Assembly (NCBI GenBank): GCA_029861865.1
Contig: JAOTYL010000009.1
Coordinates: forward strand, 62,001-126,000
Length of the DNA stretch: 64,000 nt
Reading direction: 5' to 3'
DNA from: Myxococcales bacterium
Lineage (GTDB): Bacteria; Myxococcota_A; Polyangia; Polyangiales; Houyiibacteriaceae
Position numbers and translations under genes: made by a program. Below are positions 16,067 to 26,131 of this stretch, piece by piece. Under the pieces are notes generated by a model. The model searched no databases, was not told the DNA's origin, and saw nothing but the letters and a program-made list of their open reading frames with translations. Position 1 is the first letter of the stretch. Each line of letters begins with the position of its first letter.

Positions 16067-18949
16067 ATGGACCGAGCAGCGGCTGTAGTGGCTTGTCTGC
16101 TGGTGCTTTTGGGGGCGAATCCGGCGGGGGCCCAGACCAAGGACCTCACCAAACGCTGGCGGACCGTCCAAAGCGAGCACTTCGAGGTCAATTACCCTGA
16201 ACCGCTCGGGCTCTTGGCGCGGCGGGTCCTCGAAATAGCCGAACGGGCCAATCAACGGCTTGTGCCGCTCCTCGGCCATGAGCCCAAGAAGCGCGTCCAA
16301 ATCACCCTCACTGACGAGTCCGGTTTCGCCAACGGCTCTGCGACTGCGCTTCACTACAACCAGATACGGCTTTTTGCGAGCGCGCCCAACGACCTTTCGG
16401 TCCTCGGTGACTTCGATGACTGGATGACGGTGCTCGTGACCCATGAGCACGCCCACATCGTCCATCAAGACAACGTCGGAGGGATTCCGCGCATCATCAA
16501 CGAGATCTTCGGAAAAGTGTGGACGCCTAACCTGCTCCAACCTCGATGGTTGATCGAAGGGATCGCAACCTATTACGAGTCGGCGCTGACATCCAGCGGG
16601 CGACTCCGTTCGACACAATTCGAGATGTACATGCGCATGGCGGTGCTCGAGGACAACATCCTGCACTTCGACACGCTCAACAACCGCACGGACTACTGGC
16701 CGCAGAGCGACATCTGGTATCTCTATGGATCGCGTTTCGTGAACTGGCTCGTACGGAAATACGGGGAAGGCTTCATCGAGGACATGGCGTATTGGTATGG
16801 AAGCCGCGCGATACCTTACAGCGTCAATCGTATGGCCAAACGCCTGATCGGCGCGACCTTCACCGATCTCTACGGCATGTGGATCGACGACATGAAGGCC
16901 CACTACGGTCAGGTCGCGCGTGAAGTCATGAAGGGGGGTATCGTTCAGGGGACGCGGTTGACCTTCGAGGGGCAGATAGTCCGAGGGCTCCGTTTCGCCG
17001 ACGATCATCGCCTGCTCTACTTCGTCGCCGACGGCCGGAGCGATCCGCAAATCCGCCGAATGGATCTGGCCGATGGCAATCGCGTCGAGAGGCTCGTCCG
17101 AAGCGCGGGCGAGAGTTATCCGGCTGTGCATCCAAACGGGAGCTACTACTTCGAGTCAGCCGACGCATACAAGACCAACATCTACTTCTTCCACGACCTG
17201 TTTCGGTACGAGCCTCGCAAACCTTCGAAGCGAGTTCGGCTCACACACGGTCTCCGTGCGCGCTACCCGGACATCTCGCCGGACGGAGAACGGATCGTCT
17301 ACGTTCGAAACTCAGCCGGTACGCAGAGCCTTTGGATCGCGGATCTCGAGGACATCGAAGGAACCCAGGAAGCCTTGGTACAAAGCGAGCGCTTCGCGCA
17401 AGTGTACACCCCGCGATTCTCGCCGGACGGGACCAAGATCGCCTACAGCGTCTGGCTCAAAGGGGGCTACCGCGACATCCACGTGATCGATCTCGAGACC
17501 CGAGAAGTCACACGAGTCACCCACGATCGCGCGATGGACACGGGGCCAGCCTGGTCACCCGACGGCAGCCGCCTCTATTTCTCTAGCGATCGCACCGGCA
17601 TCGCCAACATCTACGCCTCGGAGCGCGCTACCGGCCGGCTCGTTCAGATCACCAACCTGGTTTCGGGCGCGTACACCCCTGCGCCGTCCCCTGATGGAAC
17701 CAAGCTCGCCTACATCGGGTACACGAGCATCGGGTACGACGTTTTTCTGATGGAACTCGAGCCGGCTTTGGATCGACCCGCGCCTCCCTACATCGATGAC
17801 CGGCCCCCAGTGGAGGTCGCCGAGGGGATCGTCCCCGACATGGGAACGCGCTACGTGGCGGCCAGGTCACTCTACCCGCGCTTCTGGGGAATCGATCTGG
17901 AGGACGACGCTTTCGGACGCCAGTTGGGGCTTTTTACCGAGGGCGAGGACGCTGCAGGGTTTCACGCGTTCTTCGCGCGACTCGGCATCAGTCTAAGCGA
18001 GGGCTACCTGAACGCCGACCTCAGCTACACGCTCAGGCGCTTGCCGCCGAATCTCACTTTATCGTTGTTCCGTCGCGTCGTACCGCGGGGAGGATTCGTC
18101 GTGAACGGTGAGGCGCTGCCCTATGTCGAAGATCTGTACGGTGGTCGTCTGTCGGTGAGCTATGTCATCCCGCGGTCGTTTTATAGTAACCGGGTCGGCG
18201 CGAGCTATGGGCTCACGTGGTCGCGCTCACTCACCGACTTCGACGAGCCATTCGACCCCAATTTTGGGCCGCCGAGCTTCCCCGCTACGGGGCTCAATGC
18301 GGACATCTCGCTCTCATGGAGCTACAGCGATGTACGTCGACACGCGTTCGATTACACGCCGTCGGAAGGTCGCACGTTGGGCCTCAATCTGACGTTCGCG
18401 CATCCTGGCTTCGGGAGCCGGTTTCGAAGCATCGCAGCGTCGTGGTTCATTCGGCGCTTCATCGAGATGCCGTGGGCGCAGCACCACGTGGTCGCGTTCC
18501 GATACGGCGGCGGCCGCGGAGAGGATAGCCGCGGCGAACGAGGGATCTTTGCGCTCGGAGGTTTCCCGGACACTTCACTGGTCGAGATCCTCAACTTCGA
18601 AGAGCTCGGGGGGGTAGCCCTCCGTGGTTACCCGGAGTTTTCGATCATCGGTAACCGGTTTCAACTCGTGCAGACCGAATACCGATTCCCGCTCACGCGG
18701 GTGCTGCGCGGCCCCGAAACCGTGCCGGTGTTCTTCGACCGCATGTACGCACTGGTCTTCTTCGACTATGGGAATGCGTATTTCGGACCTTTGGATCTGA
18801 ACGACTTCCGCAAGGCCACGGGGCTCGAGCTGCTGATGAACTTCACGCTCGGGTACGTGCAGCCCTACTCGCTGCGTCTAGGGTTTGCGTACGGCCTCGA
18901 TCGCGGGGGCGGCGCGCAGTTCTACGTCAACTTTGGGCGCCCGTTCTAA
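16067..18949 (+). CDS. Secreted HExxH peptidase-like protein with beta-propeller repeats and outer-membrane barrel end
   Basis: ATG 16067 opens a clear signal peptide (DRAAAVVACLLVLLGANPAGA-Q); 960 residues. The mature N-terminus holds a zincin-like segment, HEHAH at residues 126-130, with Glu164 in WLIEGIATYYES as a likely third ligand. Residues about 300-570 are TolB/WD40-like repeats with repeated SPDGxxIxY/Y-S motifs (FSPDGTKIAYS, WSPDGSRLYFSS). The C-terminal third has alternating strands, ends in Phe (NFGRPF), and resembles a BamA-type surface antigen barrel. It is probably an outer-membrane or surface protein. Whether the peptidase is active is not known. Confidence 0.83.
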   Translation: MDRAAAVVACLLVLLGANPAGAQTKDLTKRWRTVQSEHFEVNYPEPLGLLARRVLEIAERANQRLVPLLGHEPKKRVQITLTDESGFANGSATALHYNQIRLFASAPNDLSVLGDFDDWMTVLVTHEHAHIVHQDNVGGIPRIINEIFGKVWTPNLLQPRWLIEGIATYYESALTSSGRLRSTQFEMYMRMAVLEDNILHFDTLNNRTDYWPQSDIWYLYGSRFVNWLVRKYGEGFIEDMAYWYGSRAIPYSVNRMAKRLIGATFTDLYGMWIDDMKAHYGQVAREVMKGGIVQGTRLTFEGQIVRGLRFADDHRLLYFVADGRSDPQIRRMDLADGNRVERLVRSAGESYPAVHPNGSYYFESADAYKTNIYFFHDLFRYEPRKPSKRVRLTHGLRARYPDISPDGERIVYVRNSAGTQSLWIADLEDIEGTQEALVQSERFAQVYTPRFSPDGTKIAYSVWLKGGYRDIHVIDLETREVTRVTHDRAMDTGPAWSPDGSRLYFSSDRTGIANIYASERATGRLVQITNLVSGAYTPAPSPDGTKLAYIGYTSIGYDVFLMELEPALDRPAPPYIDDRPPVEVAEGIVPDMGTRYVAARSLYPRFWGIDLEDDAFGRQLGLFTEGEDAAGFHAFFARLGISLSEGYLNADLSYTLRRLPPNLTLSLFRRVVPRGGFVVNGEALPYVEDLYGGRLSVSYVIPRSFYSNRVGASYGLTWSRSLTDFDEPFDPNFGPPSFPATGLNADISLSWSYSDVRRHAFDYTPSEGRTLGLNLTFAHPGFGSRFRSIAASWFIRRFIEMPWAQHHVVAFRYGGGRGEDSRGERGIFALGGFPDTSLVEILNFEELGGVALRGYPEFSIIGNRFQLVQTEYRFPLTRVLRGPETVPVFFDRMYALVFFDYGNAYFGPLDLNDFRKATGLELLMNFTLGYVQPYSLRLGFAYGLDRGGGAQFYVNFGRPF

Positions 18950-20379
18950 CGCGCGGCCTCGGCGACGCGACAATCGGTTCTGACGAGCTCGCGCGGGCGT
19001 AGCACCCCACCTAGCTCTGGCTTGTAGTTGAGCTCCTGGACGAAGATGACGCGCACGGCCTGAGCGTGGAGACCGGGGTCGGCTTCACGGTTCCACCACC
19101 GGCAAAAATATCGCCCCATCCATGGGCGAAACGGTGCGTAATGGTCGCGCGAGATGCTGGCCCAATAGGTGCGCCACGCCATGTTCGGCATCTCCCGGTA
19201 GTACTGCTTCGGACGCTCCAGACTGACTTTGGGGGTGCCGTGTAGGAGGTCGATCTCCGCACCGTTATCGAGTTTCCCGATCACGACCCACCATCCTTGA
19301 ATCGTCACGTCGGTATTGGCGAACATCCGCCACCTCTGATCGAGTCGAAGAACACGGCCTACGGTTTGGAGGGGCTCTGGCATCGTGTTCATGCCTGCAC
19401 CGAGCGCCAGCGCGTTGGATGCGATCGCGTACGCGAGAAGAAAGCCAACGAGCACTTCAGACCAGCGAGGGGGACGCCAGCCAACGGTGCGACCCTCGCC
19501 GAGACGCCAACCGAGGCGGTTCCAGAACGAGGCCGGGAGCGCCGGAAAGAGCGCGAGAGACGTGACGGGCTGAAAAGTCCCGACGTCCACGACCAAGAAG
19601 ATACCCGTGTGCAAGCCGATCCCGAGCAGCACGGCGAGCACGCGACACAGGTCGCGCCGCCACGGGCTGAATAGCAGAAGCGGGATCGCGCCTTCGACGA
19701 GCAGAGTCGCGTGAGTGAAAAACTCGAGGAGCTCGGGGACCTGGGCCACATACTCGCCGAGTGGCCGCGCGTAGCTAGCCTTGTTGACCACTGCGTACAA
19801 CGCTCGACCTTCCCACCACGCTTCGTATTGAAGCTTCGAGACCGTCGCGATGAGATAGACGAAAAAGCCCTGCAGCAAGAGTGCCGCGCTCCCGATCGAC
19901 AGCACGGGCGACGTGAGCAGTGCGGCCGAGCGACGTTTTGCATCGACCGAGACGGCCGCCCCAAGCGGCAAAAACATGCCCCACATTAAAAGGAAACGAA
20001 TGAGCGAGTCCCCGTGGTGCAGCAGAAGTGGATTGCGTGAGTGAAGTGATAGCAGAAGGACGAACGAGACGATGGTTGCCATCCTGGTTCCCCAGCCGAT
20101 GAGGAGCATGAACGCGGCAACCAATGCGATCGCGAAAAGGAAGACCTGAAAAGCTACCGTGTCGCTGAGTAGGTGGGCCGAATAGACGGGGTGCGCTGCC
20201 AGCGACTCGAGAACAGGGCCGGGCACCAAACCGTCGCGAGTGTAATGCTCCTCGATTCCCGTCATCCGGTCGAGGAGCTCCCACAAGAGCACGGCACCGA
20301 GGCAGAGGCGAAACACGGCAAGGGAACGCAGATCGATCCCGAAGAGATCCCTGGTCAGTCCCGGCCGCCCCCACGCCAT
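18946..20379 (-). CDS. HTTM-domain integral membrane protein
   Basis: The 477-residue protein has multiple membrane segments, including LLWELLDRM, FLFAIALVAAFMLLIGWG and IVSFVLLLSL. The pattern DLRSLAVFRLCLGAVLLWELL, LHSRNPLLLHHGDSLIRFLLMWGMFLPLG is the HTTM (horizontally transferred transmembrane) domain related to vitamin K-dependent gamma-carboxylase. The C-terminal soluble part has WRMFANTDV, also typical. The function of bacterial HTTM proteins is not established. Its stop overlaps the convergent secreted protein gene by four bases. Confidence 0.85.
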   Translation of the reverse strand: MAWGRPGLTRDLFGIDLRSLAVFRLCLGAVLLWELLDRMTGIEEHYTRDGLVPGPVLESLAAHPVYSAHLLSDTVAFQVFLFAIALVAAFMLLIGWGTRMATIVSFVLLLSLHSRNPLLLHHGDSLIRFLLMWGMFLPLGAAVSVDAKRRSAALLTSPVLSIGSAALLLQGFFVYLIATVSKLQYEAWWEGRALYAVVNKASYARPLGEYVAQVPELLEFFTHATLLVEGAIPLLLFSPWRRDLCRVLAVLLGIGLHTGIFLVVDVGTFQPVTSLALFPALPASFWNRLGWRLGEGRTVGWRPPRWSEVLVGFLLAYAIASNALALGAGMNTMPEPLQTVGRVLRLDQRWRMFANTDVTIQGWWVVIGKLDNGAEIDLLHGTPKVSLERPKQYYREMPNMAWRTYWASISRDHYAPFRPWMGRYFCRWWNREADPGLHAQAVRVIFVQELNYKPELGGVLRPRELVRTDCRVAEAAR

Positions 20380-20391
20380 GCGGTCAGGGTA

Positions 20392-20949
20392 TTACACCTC
20401 GAGGATGTCGGCTTCCTTCTTGCCCACGATCTCGTCGACGCGCGCAGTGCCTGTCTTGACGATTTCCTCGAGCTCCTTGCGGGCGCGATCAGCGTCGTCT
20501 TCACCGACCTCGCCCTCTTTGCGAAGACTGTCGATCATGTCTTTGGCATCGTGTCGCGCCTTGCGGATGGCGACCTTGCTATCCTCGCCGGACTTTCGAG
20601 CAAGCTTGACCAGCTCTTTGCGACGCTCCTCGGTGAGCGGAGGCATGGGGATGCGGATGATCTCCCCGTCGTTCGATGGATTGAGGCCGAGCTGCGTCTC
20701 CATAATCGCCTTTTCGATGACCTGCATCTGCGAGCGATCGAATGGCTTGAGCACGATGAGGCGAGCTTCGGGCACCGAGATCGAGGCGAGCTGCTTCAAC
20801 GGGGTCGGCGAGCCGTAATAGTCGACCCGAACCGAGTCGAGTATGTCGGGATTGGCACGACCAGCGCGAATCTTGGCCAGGTCGCGCTTCAACGCCTCGT
20901 GTGCCTTCGCGATGTCACCTTTCAGCTCTTTTAAGGTTTCAGCTAGCAT
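20392..20949 (-). CDS. frr: Ribosome recycling factor
   Basis: This 185-residue protein has RRF landmarks: [30 protein letters not shown], then [32 protein letters not shown], and [22 protein letters not shown] near the middle. It disassembles the post-termination ribosome together with EF-G in the cytoplasm. It is the last gene of the rpsB-tsf-pyrH-frr operon, 21 bases after pyrH, an order conserved across most bacteria. Confidence 0.97.
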   Translation of the reverse strand: MLAETLKELKGDIAKAHEALKRDLAKIRAGRANPDILDSVRVDYYGSPTPLKQLASISVPEARLIVLKPFDRSQMQVIEKAIMETQLGLNPSNDGEIIRIPMPPLTEERRKELVKLARKSGEDSKVAIRKARHDAKDMIDSLRKEGEVGEDDADRARKELEEIVKTGTARVDEIVGKKEADILEV

Positions 20950-20970
20950 CTGTGCCTCGAATCGTGGGAC

Positions 20971-21699
20971 TCAGCCCTCCGCTGTCACTAGGCTACCGAC
21001 GTCAGCGCCCATGACAACCCGTTTTATGTTGCCTCGCTGGGTCAACCGGAACACCCGTATCGGCAGGTTGTTGTCGCGGCAAAGCGCCACCGCGGTCGCA
21101 TCCATGACGCCGACCCGGTCCATCAGGAAGCGGTCGTAGCTCAGCCGCGGGACCATCGTCGCGTCGTCGTGCATAGAGGGGTCCTTGTCGTAGATCCCGT
21201 CGACCTTGGTCGCCTTGCAGAGCGCATCGGCGCGGATCTCCATGGCTCGAAGCGCCGCAGCGGTGTCGGTCGAGAAATACGGATTGCCCGTCCCGGCAAC
21301 GAAGATCACCACCCTGCCCTTTTCGAGGTGCCGGACGGCTCGCCGCCGAATGTAGGGCTCGCACACGGCCTTGATTTCGAGGGCGCTCATGACGCGCGTG
21401 TCGACGCCGGCCTTCTCGAGGGCGTCCTGCAGTGCGATACCGTTGATGATGGTCGCGAGCATGCCCATGTGATCGGCGGCGGTGCGATCCATCCCGCTTG
21501 CGCTGCCTTTGAGGCCCCGGAAGATGTTGCCGCCGCCGATGACGATCCCGATCTGGCAACCAAGCGTTTGGACGTCAGCCAGCTCTTCGCTGATCGCAGT
21601 GAGGGTGCTGGGCTCGATGCTCTTGCCATCGGGACCACCGGAGAGCGCCTCGCCCGACAGTTTGAGTAGCACCCGTGTGAGCTTGGCCCCTTCAGACAT
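20971..21699 (-). CDS. pyrH: UMP kinase
   Basis: The 242-residue protein has the bacterial amino-acid-kinase UMP kinase fold: [11 protein letters not shown] at the N-terminus, [33 protein letters not shown] and [22 protein letters not shown], and IYDKDP near the acceptor site. It phosphorylates UMP to UDP in pyrimidine synthesis. It lies in the conserved tsf-pyrH-frr order, 3 bases downstream of tsf. Confidence 0.97.
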   Translation of the reverse strand: MSEGAKLTRVLLKLSGEALSGGPDGKSIEPSTLTAISEELADVQTLGCQIGIVIGGGNIFRGLKGSASGMDRTAADHMGMLATIINGIALQDALEKAGVDTRVMSALEIKAVCEPYIRRRAVRHLEKGRVVIFVAGTGNPYFSTDTAAALRAMEIRADALCKATKVDGIYDKDPSMHDDATMVPRLSYDRFLMDRVGVMDATAVALCRDNNLPIRVFRLTQRGNIKRVVMGADVGSLVTAEG

Positions 21700-21702
21700 G
21701 AC

Positions 21703-22377
21703 TCAAGAGCCTTTTAGCGCCTCGGTCACCTCTGCGGCCAGGTCCGACTTCTTCTTTTCGATTCCTTCGCCGAGCTCGTACCTGGCAAAGCGTCGAATGC
21801 TTATCTTTTCTCCGATCTTGGCGGAGAGCTCATCGGCTCGCTGCCGAATGGTCTTTTCGTCCCCCATGATCGACATTTGGTCGAGGAGGCAGGCCTCTTT
21901 TTGCCACTTGGCGAGCTTGCCCTCGATGATTTTTTCGATGGCGGCAGCCGGTTTTTCTTTACCGGTCTGCTTGGCTTCCTCTTCTAGCTGACCGCGGAAG
22001 ATCGCTTTGCGGGCGAGGATTTCATTCTCCGGGATGTCTTGCTCGCTGACGAATAGCGGCGCCTCGGCCGCTACTTGCATGGCCGTCTCTTCGACGAACT
22101 GCCGAAAGTCCTCGTTACGAGCCACGAAATCGGTCTGGCAGTTGACCTCGATCAAAACGCCGACCCGGCCTGGGCCATGAATGTACGCATGTACCAGGCC
22201 ATCCCCCGCGATGGCACCGGCCTTCTTTGCGACCTTGCTGAGGCCCTTTTTTTGAATGACCTCGATCGCCTTTTCTTCGTCGCCTGCGGTTTCCCGGAGC
22301 GCGTCGCGGCACGCCATCATGCCCGCGCCTGTGCGATCGCGAAGTGACTTCACCATGGATGCTGTGATTTCAGACAT
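21703..22377 (-). CDS. tsf: Elongation factor Ts
   Basis: The 224-residue factor starts MSEITASMVKSLRDRTGAGMMACRDAL, the conserved EF-Ts N-terminal module, and contains EVNCQTDFVARNEDF, which contacts EF-Tu, followed by the C-terminal module. At this length it lacks the extra subdomain of longer (about 280-residue) EF-Ts, as in many bacteria. It exchanges GDP on EF-Tu. It is preceded by rpsB with a 21-base gap. Confidence 0.96.
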   Translation of the reverse strand: MSEITASMVKSLRDRTGAGMMACRDALRETAGDEEKAIEVIQKKGLSKVAKKAGAIAGDGLVHAYIHGPGRVGVLIEVNCQTDFVARNEDFRQFVEETAMQVAAEAPLFVSEQDIPENEILARKAIFRGQLEEEAKQTGKEKPAAAIEKIIEGKLAKWQKEACLLDQMSIMGDEKTIRQRADELSAKIGEKISIRRFARYELGEGIEKKKSDLAAEVTEALKGS

Positions 22378-22398
22378 GTTCCTACCTGTCGTGGGACT

Positions 22399-23277
<879 letters not shown>

Positions 23278-23464
23278 CGCTCGTTTCTCCTTTCGGTTGC
23301 GCTGCCATCTCCCCAGTCGAACAACCCAAGCGCGTGGCGAGGGCACCGGAACGACTGTCGAGCCGGGAGATGTGTGTAATTTCGGGGACCAAGGCCCCCG
23401 GCCTCCGAAGAGGCGGCGGCGGTATACCACGGAGGCCCAGGAGCGCCAGGTGGCAGGGTCAGGG

Positions 23465-23570
23465 AGAGTGTCAGCGCCAGTGCCAGCGTCAGTGCCAGCG
23501 TCAGTGCCAGCGTCAGTGTCAGCGCCAGTGCCAGCGTCCGTGTCAGTGCCAGTGTCAGCGTCAGGATGTC
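23465..23570. repeat. Hexamer tandem array (CAGTGC/CAGCGT type)
   Basis: About seventeen hexamers of the form CAGYGY, mostly alternating CAGTGC and CAGCGT/CAGCGC, run through this stretch, so the effective unit is partly 12 bp. It ends where the zincin-like gene stops (23561) and lies upstream of rpsB. It is likely an unstable simple repeat; no protein coding is implied. Confidence 0.75.
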
Positions 23571-24136
23571 CAGATTGGAGGCTTTTTGGCTGCGGGGTCG
23601 TGGGCGCCTAGCTCTTGAGCGATCTCGACCACTCTGGCTGTGGCCCGCAAGCCCTCCTCCAGGTGCGGGGCCCATGGTCGTTCGGTGGCCCGCTGGGCTC
23701 CCCTTCGGGCGCGGACAGCTGCTGGATCATCTCCCTCGAGCGGGTTCTCGGGGAGCTCCTCGTAGTAGCGTCGGAATTCGGTCGTTGGCGCCAAGACGCT
23801 CCGAAGGCCGTGCTTGTCGGTCAGCCATGCCTGCAGCCTCAAGCACGCATGCTCGCGCACCGCGTCGAGGCGCGTTTCATTGTCGAGCCCGAAGTCCGGC
23901 ACACGAAGGCTCTCCGCGCCTTCGCTCACCGAGTGGCAGAGCTCGTGGAGGATCAGCTGCGCGAGGCAGTCGTCGGGGTCGAGGGTATCTGGCGCTCCGA
24001 TCACCATGGTGCCTCGTCCGTCGGTCGAGGCGTAAACTTCGCTCGATCGCTCCACGCGAAACCCAACGCGTTCGGCAACTGTCAGCCAAATTGCGTCCAG
24101 CGGGTCTAGATAGATGTGGTCAGCCTTGCGTTCCAC
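23561..24136 (-). CDS. Zincin-like protein with HExxH motif, unknown function
   Basis: The 191-residue product starts at GTG 24136 and has no signal peptide. The metal-binding motif HELCH occupies residues 64-68 in [10 protein letters not shown], in a helix context typical of small zincins. The downstream sequence ([19 protein letters not shown]) supplies candidate acidic ligands but none I can fix. The stop of the cardiolipin synthase gene lies two bases upstream of its start, so the two are co-transcribed. It may be a minimal metallopeptidase or a metal-binding relic. Confidence 0.68.
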   Translation of the reverse strand: MERKADHIYLDPLDAIWLTVAERVGFRVERSSEVYASTDGRGTMVIGAPDTLDPDDCLAQLILHELCHSVSEGAESLRVPDFGLDNETRLDAVREHACLRLQAWLTDKHGLRSVLAPTTEFRRYYEELPENPLEGDDPAAVRARRGAQRATERPWAPHLEEGLRATARVVEIAQELGAHDPAAKKPPIWTS

Positions 24137-24137
24137 G

Positions 24138-25331
24138 TCACAGCATCTTGCGAAACAGATAGAAGAAGCTGTCTAGCATCCGAACGAGCAGTGGGCGACG
24201 CCTCCATTCCTCGTATGAGATCGGCTTGGCCTGCTCGAGGTCTTCGTTGAAGCGCTGCTCCATCGCGCCAGCGACCGCAGCATCTTCGATGGCGGCCACG
24301 ACCTCGAGATTGAAACGCCAAGAACGATAGTCGAGGTTGTAAGTGCCCACCGTGCACCACTCGCCGTCGACGATCGCGGTCTTCGAATGAAGGATCGAGC
24401 GTTGCCACTCGAAGAGCTGAATTCCCGAACGCAACAGGCGTCCATAGAGCCGCCGGCCAGCGTACTGTGCCGGGAAAGAGTCGCTCTTGCCGGGAATCAT
24501 GACCCGAACTTCTACTCCGCGTTCTACCGCCCGTCCGAGGACCCGGCGGAGCCGTGCGTCGGGAATGAAATAGCTGTTCGTGATGCAGACCGATCGTCTC
24601 GCGTTGGCGATGCGTCTCAGGTAGGCGCGTCGAATCGCACGGCGCTCGCCAAAGTAGCGGTTGGCGAGAACCTGCACCCGGCTCCCTTCCACCTCTGGGA
24701 TCTCGACGACGGGCGGGATGGAGGCCTTCCCCTTGGGGCTTGGCTCGACGATGCGTCGCCACGCGTGGACGAAGATCTTTCGCATCTGTTCCACCGCCGG
24801 GCCTTCGATTCGAATCGTATCGTCGCGCCAACCTCCCCCGCCCGCGTCTTTGGGGGCCCATTCATCCCCTAGATTGATGCCGCCGGTGAAGCCGACCCGA
24901 CGATCGACGATCAAGAGCTTTCGGTGGTCGCGGTGATTGACGACGCCGATCCGAAAGCGGGCTCGCCAGGGCGCGATGGGATTGTACTGCTCGACCTCAC
25001 AGCCTGCAGCACGCATGCGCGCAAACATGCGACCATCGCTCTGGATGCTTCCGACCGCGTCGTAGATCACCCGAACACGAACGCCCGCCTTCGCACGCGA
25101 AGAAAGTGCGTCCGCAAATTCACGGCCGACTTTGTCCGAGCCAAACCAGTACATTTCGAGCAAGATCTCACGCTTGGCGGCCTCGATGGCCTCGAGCATC
25201 GCCGGGAAGGCCTGCTCACCGTCATGAAGCAACGTCACGCGATTGCCCGAAACCAGCGTCTCGAAGCCCGCGGTCGAACCGAAAACATTGCGCAACTGGC
25301 CGTATGCCTCTCCCGGTGGACCTATTCTCAC
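24138..25331 (-). CDS. cls: Cardiolipin synthase, phospholipase D family (ClsB-like)
   Basis: The 397-residue protein has both HxKxxxxD motifs of the phospholipase D superfamily: H136-R-K-LLIV-D143 within NHRDHRKLLIVD, and HSKTAIVD within ILHSKTAIVDGE near residue 310. FTGGINLGDEWAP and VGTYNLDYRSW follow each motif as expected. It lacks the N-terminal membrane helices of ClsA, so it resembles ClsB. The reaction joins phosphatidyl groups to make cardiolipin at the membrane. The zincin-like gene follows directly. Confidence 0.9.
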   Translation of the reverse strand: MRIGPPGEAYGQLRNVFGSTAGFETLVSGNRVTLLHDGEQAFPAMLEAIEAAKREILLEMYWFGSDKVGREFADALSSRAKAGVRVRVIYDAVGSIQSDGRMFARMRAAGCEVEQYNPIAPWRARFRIGVVNHRDHRKLLIVDRRVGFTGGINLGDEWAPKDAGGGGWRDDTIRIEGPAVEQMRKIFVHAWRRIVEPSPKGKASIPPVVEIPEVEGSRVQVLANRYFGERRAIRRAYLRRIANARRSVCITNSYFIPDARLRRVLGRAVERGVEVRVMIPGKSDSFPAQYAGRRLYGRLLRSGIQLFEWQRSILHSKTAIVDGEWCTVGTYNLDYRSWRFNLEVVAAIEDAAVAGAMEQRFNEDLEQAKPISYEEWRRRPLLVRMLDSFFYLFRKML

Positions 25332-25405
25332 ATCACCCCGTCTCTGTTATCGTCGGCTCCGATGAAAACCGTACGCTGTCCGATATGCGAAGTGGAGTCG
25401 AACCG

Positions 25406-26113
25406 ATGAAATACCTTTTCTTGATCGTTGGAGTCGTGGGGATCTTCGACACGAGCGCGATGGCACAGGAGGAAGCCGCTGTCGGCACCGTCCACACTGC
25501 GGAGGCTTCAGCCGAGCCGCCGACCGCTGACACTCCGCCTGCGGAGGAGAAAAAGAAAAGTCCCTATTCCAAGAAGGTTGGCGGCCTGCTTCGCATCGAA
25601 TTTGGCGCGGGTCCATCGGCGTACGATATTGGCCAGTTCCGCAATGGCTTGAACCTCGTCGCGCCGAGCGTCAACGGACCGGAGTACAGCATTTCGGGCG
25701 GCGTGGGGCTCGGAGGCTTCGTCGTCGGGGCGGGCTTTCGGTGGGCGAACTACAGCGCCTACAACCTCATGAAGTTCGGGCTCGACATGCAGGGAATTCT
25801 CAGGTTCATCCCTTACGTTCACCCGATGTTGCGAATCAATTTGTATTATGCCGGCACGCGCAACGGCAGCCCTGTGATCGGATTGTCCGACGTCAAATCG
25901 AACGGGGGCGGCGTTACGCTGGGCGCGGGGCTTCGAATCCCGATCGTCCGATGGATCTCGTTCGCTTTCACCTTCGATTGGTCGATGATCGGGCTCGGCG
26001 TATCGGGCAACACCACGGGTGGAAGTCGCGAAAAAGGGAGCTTGATCGGACAGCAGCTCACCGGGCTGTTCGCAGTGACGTTCCAATTCATAGGAGTTCG
26101 AAAGGGCGACTGA
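25406..26113 (+). CDS. Secreted beta-rich protein, outer-membrane-type
   Basis: Start ATG 25406 is preceded by GGAG and opens a signal peptide (MKYLFLIVGVVGIFDTSAMA-Q); 235 residues. After a Pro/Glu/Lys linker (PPAEEKKKSPYSKK) the chain alternates short hydrophobic strands with Gly turns (GGVGLGGFVVGAGFRW, SNGGGVTLGAGLRIPI), the pattern of a small outer-membrane barrel. It ends near the minus-strand hemE gene. No family can be named. Confidence 0.72.
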   Translation: MKYLFLIVGVVGIFDTSAMAQEEAAVGTVHTAEASAEPPTADTPPAEEKKKSPYSKKVGGLLRIEFGAGPSAYDIGQFRNGLNLVAPSVNGPEYSISGGVGLGGFVVGAGFRWANYSAYNLMKFGLDMQGILRFIPYVHPMLRINLYYAGTRNGSPVIGLSDVKSNGGGVTLGAGLRIPIVRWISFAFTFDWSMIGLGVSGNTTGGSREKGSLIGQQLTGLFAVTFQFIGVRKGD

Positions 26114-26131
26114 TCGATCCGCCTGTGCCGC

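Noticed and set aside
16019-17131. Minus-strand frame of 370 codons opposite the HExxH protein
   Set aside because: Shadow of a strongly supported gene with clear motifs.
24106-24861. Minus-strand frame overlapping cls
   Set aside because: It is a different frame of the cardiolipin synthase gene without family motifs.
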